From Lujinxingiaceae bacterium (GTDB lineage Bacteria; Myxococcota_A; Bradymonadia; Bradymonadales; Bradymonadaceae), in the NCBI GenBank assembly GCA_013697635.1, contig JACCWM010000099.1, positions 1-64,000 on the forward strand: 64,000 nt of DNA, read 5' to 3'. The notes under the pieces are model-generated. The model was not told the origin of the DNA and ran no database searches. It saw only the letters and a program-made list of their open reading frames with translations. Below, piece by piece: positions 1-11,479 of this stretch. Both the position numbers and the translations under genes were made by a program. The first letter of the stretch is position 1. Each line of letters starts with the position of its first letter.

Positions 1-2
1 AA

Positions 3-302
3 AAGCGAGGCAAAAAGGGCGTTCTCGGCGCGCGCCGCCTGCAGCGCCTCGACCCCAAGAGCCGCCCCAAAGCCCCCAAATTCACGCCCTGCCCCACCTG
101 TCTGAGCACGCAGCAAGCCAAGAAAGATGCACACAAAGCCCACCGCCAGGCAGTGACCGCGAGCTACTACCGCGCACGCAGCCATGACCGCAACCCGCAG
201 CGCCAGGGCCCGGCCCACTATCCGGTGGGCACGACGCCCCCGGGCCACCAAAAGTGCGTGGCTGTCGCGGGGTCAGGGACCCCGACGTCAGCGGCCGGCT
301 GA
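3..302 (+). CDS. C-terminal fragment of a possible REP-associated (Y1-type) transposase
   Basis: An open frame enters from the left edge and stops at 300-302 after 99 visible residues. It is very basic and begins with residues like GVLGARRLQRLDPKSRP, followed by a single CPTC pair. The arrangement of 'hydrophobic-Gly-x-Arg-Arg' then 'RPxxPK' resembles from memory the C-terminal tail of REP-associated tyrosine transposases common in delta-proteobacteria. The catalytic HUH histidines and tyrosine would lie outside the window, so the assignment rests only on the tail. The frame has the basic, proline-rich make-up that GC-rich noncoding frames can also show, so it may not be a gene at all. Confidence 0.28.
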   Translation, partial: KRGKKGVLGARRLQRLDPKSRPKAPKFTPCPTCLSTQQAKKDAHKAHRQAVTASYYRARSHDRNPQRQGPAHYPVGTTPPGHQKCVAVAGSGTPTSAAG

Positions 303-328
303 TGACTTTTCCGTGTCACGGCTGCGTG

Positions 329-781
329 TCACGGCTGAACGCACTCGACGTCATACTCCTCGGCCTCGGTCGACTGGCCGGAGGCATCGGTCAGGACCAC
401 CGAGAAGCGGGTTACGCCGCTCTCACATTGCACCTCGCCACAGGTGCACCAGTGAAAAATGACCAGCGGATTGACCTCGTCAATGTAGACGATGTCGTTG
501 GTCGTGCACTCTTCGACGCCGCAATCGATGACGCTCAGCGCGGCGTTGATCGGAAAGCGGGCGTCGCCGCTCCAGTGGATCTGGGCGATGTCTTCGGCGT
601 TGAAGTCGATCGGTTCGGGTGCGTCGAGGCGCTCGATCTGAAAGTCCAGGATGCCTCCGACGTCCTGGGGATCGTCTTGCTCGTCGTTGTCGGAGCCGCA
701 AGCGCCGGCGAACATGGCGAGTGATAGCAGCAAAAGGCCGAATCCTTTGAAGGCAGACTCAAACCATGTGTGAATCTTCAT
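329..781 (-). CDS. Small secreted lipoprotein, unknown function
   Basis: 150 residues. The N-terminus is a lipoprotein signal peptide with hydrophobic core GLLLLSLAMF and lipobox FAGAC, so mature protein would start at the cysteine near residue 28, followed by an acidic SDNDEQDD linker typical of outer-membrane retention. The rest is a compact acidic domain with six cysteines (including a CTCGEVQC cluster), consistent with disulfide-stabilised extracytoplasmic folding. The start is supported by a strong GGGAGG ribosome site about 6 bases upstream of the ATG. No family was recognised. It stands alone on the minus strand downstream of the terminator of the acyl-CoA synthetase gene. A 13-base direct repeat (GTGTCACGGCTG-type) lies across its 3' end at about 316-342. 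Confidence 0.75.
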   Translation of the reverse strand: MKIHTWFESAFKGFGLLLLSLAMFAGACGSDNDEQDDPQDVGGILDFQIERLDAPEPIDFNAEDIAQIHWSGDARFPINAALSVIDCGVEECTTNDIVYIDEVNPLVIFHWCTCGEVQCESGVTRFSVVLTDASGQSTEAEEYDVECVQP

Positions 782-930
782 CTAAGACCTCCCATGTTAA
801 CCAAGACGGTGCACCAGGAAGCTGCATAAGCGCTGTTCAGAGGAGCCCCCTGAGTGCTCGTCCGATACGCCTAAAGCTCAACACGGGGTCATTCAGGGCG
901 ATGCCGGCCGGTTGATTCCACACATCGGCC

Positions 931-978
931 AACAAAAAACGCGTTGTCCAGGGACCATCTGGCCCTGAACAACGCGTT
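931..978 (-). terminator. Rho-independent terminator of the acyl-CoA synthetase gene
   Basis: On the minus strand a near-perfect stem (arms 963-977 and 939-953, ACGCGTTGTTCAGGG pairing with CCCTGGACAACGCGT with one G-T pair) is followed by TTTTTTG. It lies about 40 bases past the stop codon of the gene that ends at 1017. Confidence 0.85.
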
Positions 979-1016
979 GAGTCTCACTTTGGATCGCTAC
1001 TTGACCTGAGGCGCGC

Positions 1017-2819
<1,803 letters not shown>

Positions 2820-3051
2820 GCTCTTTCTCTCCATAACGTGGGGTAAGGCTTTAGCGCTGCCCGACCGGCCTTTGGAAGACTTCGTAAACATCAACAAATA
2901 ATCGTGAATTCTTGATTCGGTATTCCTCAATGGCGTACAACCTATATTGGCTTTTGCCCCAGCGCAAGGCCAACACGCCAGTATCGACGGGCTTTTCGAC
3001 TTGTTTTCATCGGTCCTTGAGCCCGTCTCCCACTCCAGCCACGCCATCATC

Positions 3052-4341
<1,290 letters not shown>

Positions 4342-4690
4342 ATTCCCCTCCCCACGCGTGGGGAGGTGGCGCTTTAGCGCCGGTGGGGCTCTTGCTGGAA
4401 CCCGCACGCCTCCGCAAGTTGCCTGACCCAACCCGCAGCCGCCCTCGAGCGCGGTTGCACGTTGCCTGACCCAACCTGCGACGACACTCGAGCGCGGCGG
4501 CGGGTTGGGTCATACAGAATGAATTTTCAGCTCATGGGGTCTCGCGACCCCACTTACCCAACCTGCAGCGACGATCGATCGCCACCGCAGGTTGGGTCAG
4601 GTAACCTGCAAGCGCGCAATTGGGGTCTTGCGACCCCACCCAACCAACATGCAGGGGGGTTGAGACGACTCTCTAGCTTCCCAGGCTGAT
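4342..4690 (+). repeat. Cluster of REP-like inverted repeats in a convergent intergenic space
   Basis: No gene is seen between epmA and the EI24 gene. The core unit is TGACCCAACCYGC. Copy 1 covers about 4418-4460 and copy 2 about 4461-4512, both beginning GTTGCCTGACCCAACC. Copy 2 ends in the complementary GCGGGTTGGGTCA, so it folds as a long hairpin. Copy 3 (about 4557-4605) is another hairpin, ACCCAACCTGC paired with GCAGGTTGGGT. Two small stems GGGGTCTCGCGACCCC (4536-4551) and GGGGTCTTGCGACCCC (4622-4637) punctuate the array, and another palindrome with TCCCCACGCGTGGGGA lies right after epmA. Transcription stop signals for both convergent genes could be provided by these hairpins, although no T-run follows. 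Confidence 0.75.
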
Positions 4691-4737
4691 TCACCGACGC
4701 CGCGAGGGCGCCGGGGTCTTGCAGGGAGGCGCGTGGA

Positions 4738-5607
4738 TCAGGCTTGGGTCGGCTCGGCGGGTGCCGAGCTCGGGTTGGCCGGCCACTCCTTGATCGCCAG
4801 CCCGGCGATCGTACCCGCGACGACGGCGATCGGCATGGCCAACAGGTTGAGCACCGGCACGAACAACAACAAGCTCGTGCCGGCGCCGAAGCCGCCGGCA
4901 AAGTCGATGTGGGCGCGGATCGCGCGCAGCTTGTCGGCGTAGTGAAAGCCGTGGCGATCGAGCACGTTGTCGCTGTATTCGACGGCCAGAAAGTAGATGC
5001 TCACAGCCGTGGCGAGCACCGTGTAGACGACGCTGCCGATGCCCGGGATCAGGTTGAGCGCGAAAAGCGGCACGATCAGTGCCAGATAGAGCACTAAAGA
5101 GAGCAGGCTCGCGCCCACCGAGCGCGCGATGCTCACCGCCTGCGACATCCCCTCGGTGGCGTTGCCGACGCGGCCCGTGAGCGCAAGCTCGGTGCGCTGC
5201 GACAACAGGTCGTTGAAAGGGCTGGCGACGACGCCGCCGACGATCAAGACCACGAAATAGGACAAAACCACGCCCACGGCAGCGAGCAGCGCAAACACAA
5301 GGTACCAGCCGCCGACGAGCAGATAATCGTACCAGGCGACGATCTCGGGGCGAGACCACATCGCGCCGAGCACGCGGCCGACGTTGAAGACGAACAAGGC
5401 CGCCACGATCACGAAGAGCGCGAGGTTGATCAGCGCCGGAATGATCGCCCACACCCACATTTTGGGGCGGCCCACCAGAAACTTCGTGGCCTGCAATGGC
5501 AGGCTCAGCCCGGCGAAAAAGCGCGCGCGCTTGCCGGCCTCCTGCAGCCCGACCATGCGCACGAGCAGCGGATGATCGCTGTGGTCCGGGGGTGTCAGCT
5601 CGCTCAT
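4738..5607 (-). CDS. EI24/CysZ-family integral membrane protein
   Basis: 289 residues with several long hydrophobic segments (for example WVWAIIPALINLALFVIVAA, LVFALLAAVGVVLSYFVVL, LLSLVLYLALIVPLFALNLI, LLLFVPVLNLLAMPIAVVAG). The pattern of GLSLPLQATKFLVGRPKMW before the first helix, the ASPFNDLLSQRTE loop, the LIPGIGSV turn and the final FVPVLNLLAMP helix fits the EI24 domain family (Pfam EI24), which includes the sulfate permease CysZ. CysZ imports sulfate for cysteine synthesis in enterobacteria, but no sulfur genes lie nearby, so transport of sulfate is not claimed. The C-terminus is a short proline/alanine tail. It is monocistronic and convergent with epmA. Confidence 0.8.
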   Translation of the reverse strand: MSELTPPDHSDHPLLVRMVGLQEAGKRARFFAGLSLPLQATKFLVGRPKMWVWAIIPALINLALFVIVAALFVFNVGRVLGAMWSRPEIVAWYDYLLVGGWYLVFALLAAVGVVLSYFVVLIVGGVVASPFNDLLSQRTELALTGRVGNATEGMSQAVSIARSVGASLLSLVLYLALIVPLFALNLIPGIGSVVYTVLATAVSIYFLAVEYSDNVLDRHGFHYADKLRAIRAHIDFAGGFGAGTSLLLFVPVLNLLAMPIAVVAGTIAGLAIKEWPANPSSAPAEPTQA

Positions 5608-5783
5608 CAGACGTCCTCGAGAAGGTGGCGTGGCGTACGGGCCACGAGGTCAAAGTTCAGGCACAATGACCGCTTTGTGCACGCTTGAAAAGAGTTCTTG
5701 CACCAGCTCGGGCATAGAAGGCACTCAAAACTGTTGTTCCACCGACCGCCCATCGGCTCAACCGCACAACCCAACGGTGCATC

Positions 5784-5963
5784 ATGCAAGACACCTTTGA
5801 AATCCAGTGCCCGTATTGCTTCGAGTTCGTCGAGATCTACCTCGAAGCCGACGTGGCCGGCGAGCTCGTGCAAGACTGCGAGGTGTGCTGTCGGCCGTGG
5901 CTTTTGCGGGTGCGTCGCAGCGCCGGCGGCGACACCGACATTAGCGTGAGCCGGGCGGGCTAA
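5784..5963 (+). CDS. CPXCG-motif cysteine-rich small protein
   Basis: A 59-residue gene. The protein starts MQDTFEIQCPYCFEFVEIY and carries a second cysteine knuckle DCEVCCRPW, matching the CPXCG family (Pfam Cys_rich_CPXG), whose members have CPYCGE, then DCxVCCRP, then a short beta-rich tail. The two CxxC pairs probably bind one zinc ion. Biological function of the family is unknown. Translation signals are modest: the ATG at 5784 follows GGTGCATC. The gene lies just upstream of lysK, with a candidate lysK promoter beginning 4 bases after its stop codon. Confidence comes from the motif and its spacing rather than from length. Confidence 0.82.
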   Translation: MQDTFEIQCPYCFEFVEIYLEADVAGELVQDCEVCCRPWLLRVRRSAGGDTDISVSRAG

Positions 5964-5967
5964 AGGC

Positions 5968-5996
5968 TTGCATTCGCTCGTGTGCGCGCCTAATGT
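5968..5996 (+). promoter_or_regulatory. Candidate sigma-70 promoter of lysK
   Basis: TTGCAT (5968-5973), a 17-base spacer, then TAATGT (5991-5996), ending about 60 bases before the lysK start codon. Both hexamers match the vegetative consensus at four positions. Confidence 0.4.
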
Positions 5997-6057
5997 GCCC
6001 GGCGCCCTATTTGCCTTACGCCAACGCTAAGAAACGAAAGCCTGGAAAGGAGCTGTA

Positions 6058-7656
6058 ATGTCCGAAGAATTGAAGGCATGGCCATTCAAAGAAGCCCAGA
6101 AGATCGCGCACAAGCTCGACGTGACGCAAAAGGCCGGCAAAGCCCTCAAACACGACGACGTGCTCTTCGAGACGGGCTTTGGTCCCAGCGGGCTGCCCCA
6201 CATCGGCACCTTTGCCGAGGTCGCGCGCACGACCTGGGTGCGCTACGCATTCGAGCATTTGGGCGAGCGTGAAACGCGCCTGTACGCCTTCTCCGATGAC
6301 ATGGACGGCTTGCGCAAGGTGCCCGAGAACATGCCCAACAAGGAGCTGATCGCCGCACACCTTGGAAAGCCCCTTTGCGACATCCCCGACCCCTTTGGCG
6401 AGGAGGACAGCTTTTCGGGCTACATGAACGCCAAGCTGCGCCGCTTCCTCGACTCCTTTGGCTTTGCTTACGCGTTCAAGTCGTCCAAGGACCAGTACCG
6501 AAACGGGGTCTTCAACGAGGGCCTGCTTCGCATCCTGGAGTGCTACGACGCCGTGCGCGACGTGATCATCCCCACCTTGAGCAAGGAGAATCGCGAGGCC
6601 TGGAGCCCGTTTTTTCCCGTCTGCGAGCAGTGCGCCAAGGTCTACTCGACGCGCATCACGGCCACGCACCCTCAAGAGGGCACGGTCTCCTACGCCTGCG
6701 ACCAGAGCTTTCGCGGCATCGAGGCCTGCGGGCACACCGGCACGCTGCCCGTCACCGACGGCAACGTCAAGGTCGGCTGGAAGGTCGACTGGGCGCTTCG
6801 CTGGTACGTGTTCGGCGTCGACTACGAGATGTACGGCAAGGATCTGATCGACTCGGCCGAGCTCTCGGCCAAGATCGTGCGCGTCCTGGGCGGCGAGCCG
6901 CCGGTGGGCTTTTTCTACGAGATGTTCTTGGACGAGAACGGCGCCAAGATCTCCAAGAGCGTGGGCAGCGGCCTGACGATCGACGAGTGGCTGCAATACG
7001 GCCCGCTCGAGAGCCTGGCCTGGTTCATCTTCCAAAACCCGACCAAGGCCAAGAAGCTGCACTTTGACGTGATCCCCAAGAGCGTCGACGATTATCTCGA
7101 CGCCCGGCGCAAGTTCGGCCAGGCCGAGGGCGGCGACGTCAACAGTCCGATCTGGTTCATCGAGCGCGACAAGCTCGCTGCCGGCGAGTCGATAAGCTAT
7201 GAGAGCGACATCAGCTACTCGATGCTGCTCAACCTGGTCAACGTGCTCAACACCGACGACAAGAGCATCGTCTGGAACTACATCCTGCGCTACGACGAGA
7301 GCGCCCGAGCCGATCACGGCGTGATCGACGACATGATCGACCGCGCGCTGCGCTACTACCGCGACTTCGTCTTGCCGACCAAGCAATACGCCCTCCCCGG
7401 CGAGGAGGCCATGGCCGCGCTCAACCAGCTCATCGCCTTTCTGGAGAGCTATGAGGGCAGCAGCGCCGAGGATCTGCAGTCGGCGACCTACGCTGCCGGC
7501 AAGGAGAACGGCCTGGCGCTGAGCGACTGGTTTCGCACCATGTACCGCCTGCTACTCGGCCAGGAGCGCGGCCCGCGCCTGGGCACCTTCATCCATCTCT
7601 ACGGCGTCAAGGAGACCGTCGCGCTGATCAAGGAGCGCGTGGCCGCCGGCCAGTAG
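6058..7656 (+). CDS. lysK: Lysyl-tRNA synthetase, class I
   Basis: 532 residues, normal for the class I enzyme found in archaea, spirochaetes and some proteobacteria. It charges tRNA-Lys with lysine. The Rossmann catalytic domain is marked by PSGLPHIGTF (the HIGH-type signature, around residue 44-52) and by KISKSVGSG (KMSKS-type, about 297-305), with DEDD-like DDMDGLRKVP and the zinc-binding-type cysteines CEQCAKVY and CDQSFRG between them. The C-terminal helical domain reads tRNA. The start has a near-ideal AAAGGAGCTGTA leader. It is the only housekeeping LysRS in the window, and EpmA, a class II LysRS relative, lies 1.7 kb upstream. Confidence 0.95.
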   Translation: MSEELKAWPFKEAQKIAHKLDVTQKAGKALKHDDVLFETGFGPSGLPHIGTFAEVARTTWVRYAFEHLGERETRLYAFSDDMDGLRKVPENMPNKELIAAHLGKPLCDIPDPFGEEDSFSGYMNAKLRRFLDSFGFAYAFKSSKDQYRNGVFNEGLLRILECYDAVRDVIIPTLSKENREAWSPFFPVCEQCAKVYSTRITATHPQEGTVSYACDQSFRGIEACGHTGTLPVTDGNVKVGWKVDWALRWYVFGVDYEMYGKDLIDSAELSAKIVRVLGGEPPVGFFYEMFLDENGAKISKSVGSGLTIDEWLQYGPLESLAWFIFQNPTKAKKLHFDVIPKSVDDYLDARRKFGQAEGGDVNSPIWFIERDKLAAGESISYESDISYSMLLNLVNVLNTDDKSIVWNYILRYDESARADHGVIDDMIDRALRYYRDFVLPTKQYALPGEEAMAALNQLIAFLESYEGSSAEDLQSATYAAGKENGLALSDWFRTMYRLLLGQERGPRLGTFIHLYGVKETVALIKERVAAGQ

Positions 7657-7746
7657 AATGGCCGTTGGGGAACGAACCGATCTGCTCTTTTGTTTAGAAC
7701 ACAGTGAGAAACTGAGCAGCCTACCTGCACTTTGGAAGTACACGAC

Positions 7747-9480
7747 ATGACCAACAAGGTTATCGAACTCGCCACGCACCGCGCGGCGACTCGCCCCCTA
7801 TTGCAACGCTTCGAGCGAAGCCTGCCGGCTGGAAACGCCGCCGAGCAGATCAACGCCATCTTGGCGCGACCCGATTACGAGGGCTTCATTCAGTCGCTCA
7901 ATCCTCAGACCTTATTTCGTCTGATCAAGGAGGCTGGCTGGAACGAGGGCCACGATCTGGTGGCCTACGCCGCGCCCTGGCAGATCCAGGCCTTCGTCGA
8001 TCTGGACTGCTGGCAGCGCGATCAATTCAGCGTCAAGAAGATGGAGCCCTGGCTGGTCGCGCTGGCCGACAATGCCGACGACGCGCAGTTCAAGCGTGTG
8101 ATGCGCGGCCTCGAGCCTGAGGTCATCGCGCTCTACTTCAAGGCCCATCTGCACGCCGAGCCTTACGATCCCGACGAGGGCATCCCCGACCACCTCGAGG
8201 GCGACGTCGCGCTCAGTCCGGACAACGCCTACGTGCTCGTCTTCCCAGAAGACGAGGACACGACCGCCCTGCTGCGATCCCTGATCAACCGTCTCTACGA
8301 GAGCGACTATGCGCTGGCCTGGACGCTGTTCGAGGCGACGCGCTGGGAGCTCACCTCGGAGATGGAGGAGTCGGCCTACCGCTGGCGCACCAGCCGCATG
8401 GAGGAGCTGGGCTTCGTCAAATTCGAGGAGGCACTCGCCGTCTACAACTACGTCAATCCGGTGCAGTTTCGCGAGCGCCTCGAGCGCCGCGACATCACGC
8501 CCAAGGTGCATGTGCGCGCCCCGCGTGAGATCGAGGTGCCCGTGGTGATCGAGTCGCATGTCGACGAGGACTTCTATTTCTTTCAGATCTTAAAAGAGAT
8601 CGAGAGCGACACGACCGTGCACGATTTGCTCTTCGAGCTTGGCACCCTGATCAACAAGACCATGATCGGCGACGGCATCGAGCCCGGTGAGCTCGAGAGT
8701 GGCCACGAGGTGGCCCGGCGCACGTTGGGCTATTTGAGCCTGGGCCTGGAATTCTTGAGCCGACGCGACGACACGCGCTCCCACGAAGTGCTCCAGGCCG
8801 TGGCCCTGCGCGACGTCTTTCGGGTGGGCTACTCGTTGACGCGCAAGCTACAGCTCAATGTGCTCGGCCTCGAGAGCCGGCCCACGCTGAGCCTGATCAG
8901 CGGCATTCGTTTCTCACTGCTCAACACCGACGAGGAGGCGCTGTGCGATGCGATCACGCGCGCGCGGCCAAGCTACGCCGAGAACCACGCCGAATTCGAC
9001 CTGTTTCGCACCCAGGCACAGCTCGACTCGGCTGCACAGCGCGTGGCCATGATCGCCTTCAAGCAGCTCTGGCTGTTCGGCGTCTTGCGCCAATCAATGG
9101 ACAATCTGGCGGCGCTCGTCTATGGCGGCGCGCTGCTCAACGAGCCGGTCGACGTCACCTTCGACGCGCTCTTTGCCACGGCGATGGCGACCTACCTCAC
9201 CGGCGGCAGCACCCAGCTGCGCGGCCTGGCGCTCGACGAGCTGCAGGCTCTGCCCGCCATCTTGCAGGCGCGCGCCTGGCAAGACGACGTGATCGCCTAT
9301 TTCGAGGCGCTGGTCGGCCCGATCCTCGTCGAGCTGCCCCCGAGCGTGGCCAACATGGCCACGCTCTGGCTCAAGGCGACCGTCGCACGCCTCGAAGACG
9401 AGCTGGCCAATGTGGACTTTGTCTCGACGCCCGAGTTCTTTCAGAGCGTGCTGCTGCTCAACCATCCTGCGGCGCACTAA
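7747..9480 (+). CDS. DUF6178-like protein, unknown function
   Basis: 577 residues, soluble, acidic, no signal peptide or membrane segment. The segment SLNPQTLFRLIKEAGW followed by AAPWQIQAFVDLDCWQRD and then KKMEPWLVAL is, from memory, typical of DUF6178, a family found mainly in delta-proteobacteria whose members may be regulators or scaffold proteins. The rest seems all-helical and built of weak repeats around residues 60-330, with a possible repeat-like architecture. The frame opens earlier at 7732, but the ATG at 7747 starts the family-like MTNKVIELATHR. It follows lysK by 90 bases and could be transcribed with it. No catalytic motif is seen. Confidence 0.65.
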   Translation: MTNKVIELATHRAATRPLLQRFERSLPAGNAAEQINAILARPDYEGFIQSLNPQTLFRLIKEAGWNEGHDLVAYAAPWQIQAFVDLDCWQRDQFSVKKMEPWLVALADNADDAQFKRVMRGLEPEVIALYFKAHLHAEPYDPDEGIPDHLEGDVALSPDNAYVLVFPEDEDTTALLRSLINRLYESDYALAWTLFEATRWELTSEMEESAYRWRTSRMEELGFVKFEEALAVYNYVNPVQFRERLERRDITPKVHVRAPREIEVPVVIESHVDEDFYFFQILKEIESDTTVHDLLFELGTLINKTMIGDGIEPGELESGHEVARRTLGYLSLGLEFLSRRDDTRSHEVLQAVALRDVFRVGYSLTRKLQLNVLGLESRPTLSLISGIRFSLLNTDEEALCDAITRARPSYAENHAEFDLFRTQAQLDSAAQRVAMIAFKQLWLFGVLRQSMDNLAALVYGGALLNEPVDVTFDALFATAMATYLTGGSTQLRGLALDELQALPAILQARAWQDDVIAYFEALVGPILVELPPSVANMATLWLKATVARLEDELANVDFVSTPEFFQSVLLLNHPAAH

Positions 9481-9577
9481 AGGCTCGCCCTGCTTTGCCC
9501 TGCCTTATCGAAGTTGTTATGGTGTGAGCGTGTCGTACATCGTTTGACTCGCTCACCCGTCACTTCGGAATGCACTG

Positions 9578-11383
9578 ATGAACTTGCTCACGACGCTGTC
9601 CAGGCGTGCGTTGACCGCCTGCGCCTTCGCGCTGCTCTCGTTTTTGATCTTGGCCGCGCCGGCCGTGGCCGCACCGCTCGAGGGCCGTCTCACCGACGGG
9701 CTCACCGGCACGCCGCTGGCATCGGCGCGCGTTCACGTGCTCGGCACCGAGCTCGAGATGCTCACCGATGCCAACGGAGCCTGGGCCTTCGATCTGCCGG
9801 CGGGCCACTACGAGCTCGCGATCGAAATCGAGATTGACGGCGAATTGCAAAGCTCGCGCCTGGTCAACCAGTACGTGCCCCAGGTGATCGCGGCGCGCGC
9901 CCACGTCTATACCTCGGCCTTTGTCGACATGGGCTATCCTGCCCTCGAGCATCCAACCGGCGTTCCCACGACCAGCGGGCGTCTGCCCGACGACGGCCCT
10001 GAGTCGCTCGATCTCGACGAGCTGCTGCCGCGCCAGCATCCTTCGCTCAATTACTACGAGATCCCGGCCAACCAGCCGCCCACGATCCGGGTTGGGCGCC
10101 GCCAGGACCACACCGGCGCCAAGGGCTGCACCGACTCCACCAATCCGATCATCGCCATCCACCAGATGGATCTCGACGAGTACGTCAAGGGCGTGCTTCC
10201 ACCCGAGATCGGCGTCTTTCGCAACATCAGCGGCGCGCGCGAGGTCTACAAGGCCTTCGCGATCGCCGCCAAGAGCTACGGCTTGTGGTTCATCCTGCGC
10301 TACGGCGAGGGTAATCGACGCACCGTCAGCGCCAAGCCGCCCCACAATTACACCTGGTTTCATATCGACGACACGGCCTGCAATCAGCGCTATGACGACC
10401 AGCGCATGGCGATTACCAACGAGTCGGCCGACGCCGTCGCCCGGCTGATCATGGTCAAGAAGGGGGCCACAACCACGATCGACAAATACGAGTACGCCGC
10501 AAGCTGCGGCAAGCACGGCTCACGGCCGGCCTACCAGACCACGCTGGTGGCCGACAAGCCGCCGACCAGTGCCTGCGCGGGTACCTGGTGCGGCCACAAC
10601 GCCTGCGCCGCCCACGAGGTCAATCCGGCCGTACCCAACGAAGGCCGTTGCCTGGTGCGCGGTATCTGTCAGTGGGGCTCGGCATCCTGGGGCGAGAACG
10701 CCAAGACCTACACCTGGCTGCTCGCCCACTACCAGCCCAACATCGTGCTTCGCGAGCTTGGCTCGACCGCTGGGGCAGGCAAGGTCGTGCTGACCGGCTA
10801 CGTCTATACCGATGCAGCCAACATCGCCTCCTCGGGCGTCGCTGACGTCAACGTCGCTCTCAGCGACGGGCAGCGCACCGCCACCAACGCGCAAGGCGTC
10901 TACTACTTCGATCAGGTTGCACTCGACCTTGGCACCGTCTCTTTGACCGCCTCCAAGACGGGATATCTCACGGCCCGACGCGACAAACAGCTCGAATCGG
11001 GCGCGACCAACTGGGGCAGCATCAAGATCGAGCTTGCCCCGGTCGATCCGGTCGGTCCGGTCGATCCCGCCGATCCCGCCGATCCCATCGACCCGGGAAC
11101 GCCGCAGGCCGACACCGGTGTTGCGATTGGCGATGCTGGCAACCTGGCCGATGTCGCCCACGGCCTCGACGACACAGGTGACGACGGTGTTGTCCCGATC
11201 ACGCCCGGCACGCACCCTCGCGACAACAGCGACCCCAACGCGCTGGGCCGCCTCGTCAGCCCCTCACATGGCATCGATGGTGGATGCGCAACTGGCGCAG
11301 CGGCCAGCAGCCCCAGGCTCACCCTGGTGCTCCCACTGCTCGCTTTCGCACTCTTTGGCTTCTCGCGCCGCCGCCGCCGCTGA
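9578..11383 (+). CDS. Secreted SpoIID/LytB-type protein with carboxypeptidase-like repeats and MYXO-CTERM-like tail
   Basis: 601 residues. A signal peptide (cut near AVAA/APLEG, residue 31-32) is followed by a carboxypeptidase regulatory-like beta domain (about 33-105, DGLTGTPLASARVHV). A SpoIID domain (about 185-400) follows: MDLDEYVKGVLPPEIG with the catalytic-type Glu, EVYKAFAIAAKSYGLW, and ICQWGSASWGENAKTYTWLL. SpoIID is a lytic transglycosylase that cuts denuded glycan strands. A second regulatory-like domain (about 405-480) leads to a Pro-Val-Asp repeat linker. The end is GGCATG, a hydrophobic helix and RRRRR, the layout of the MYXO-CTERM sorting signal. It is probably a cell-surface murein enzyme in an organism not expected to sporulate. 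Confidence 0.85.
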   Translation: MNLLTTLSRRALTACAFALLSFLILAAPAVAAPLEGRLTDGLTGTPLASARVHVLGTELEMLTDANGAWAFDLPAGHYELAIEIEIDGELQSSRLVNQYVPQVIAARAHVYTSAFVDMGYPALEHPTGVPTTSGRLPDDGPESLDLDELLPRQHPSLNYYEIPANQPPTIRVGRRQDHTGAKGCTDSTNPIIAIHQMDLDEYVKGVLPPEIGVFRNISGAREVYKAFAIAAKSYGLWFILRYGEGNRRTVSAKPPHNYTWFHIDDTACNQRYDDQRMAITNESADAVARLIMVKKGATTTIDKYEYAASCGKHGSRPAYQTTLVADKPPTSACAGTWCGHNACAAHEVNPAVPNEGRCLVRGICQWGSASWGENAKTYTWLLAHYQPNIVLRELGSTAGAGKVVLTGYVYTDAANIASSGVADVNVALSDGQRTATNAQGVYYFDQVALDLGTVSLTASKTGYLTARRDKQLESGATNWGSIKIELAPVDPVGPVDPADPADPIDPGTPQADTGVAIGDAGNLADVAHGLDDTGDDGVVPITPGTHPRDNSDPNALGRLVSPSHGIDGGCATGAAASSPRLTLVLPLLAFALFGFSRRRRR

Positions 11384-11410
11384 ACCAACGGCGCCCGCTC
11401 AAGCCCCAAG

Positions 11411-11445
11411 AAACAAAAGAGCGCCGGACATTCGCCCGGCGCTCT
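11411..11445 (-). terminator. Rho-independent terminator of the lipoprotein gene
   Basis: Minus strand: GAGCGCCGGGCGAATGTCCGGCGCTC-type hairpin (arms around 11436-11444 and 11419-11427) followed by TTTTGTTT. It sits about 35 bases beyond the stop codon of the gene ending at 11480, and shortly after the convergent SpoIID gene. Confidence 0.8.
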
Positions 11446-11479
11446 CGAAACATTCAATCACGATTTAACCAACTTCAAA

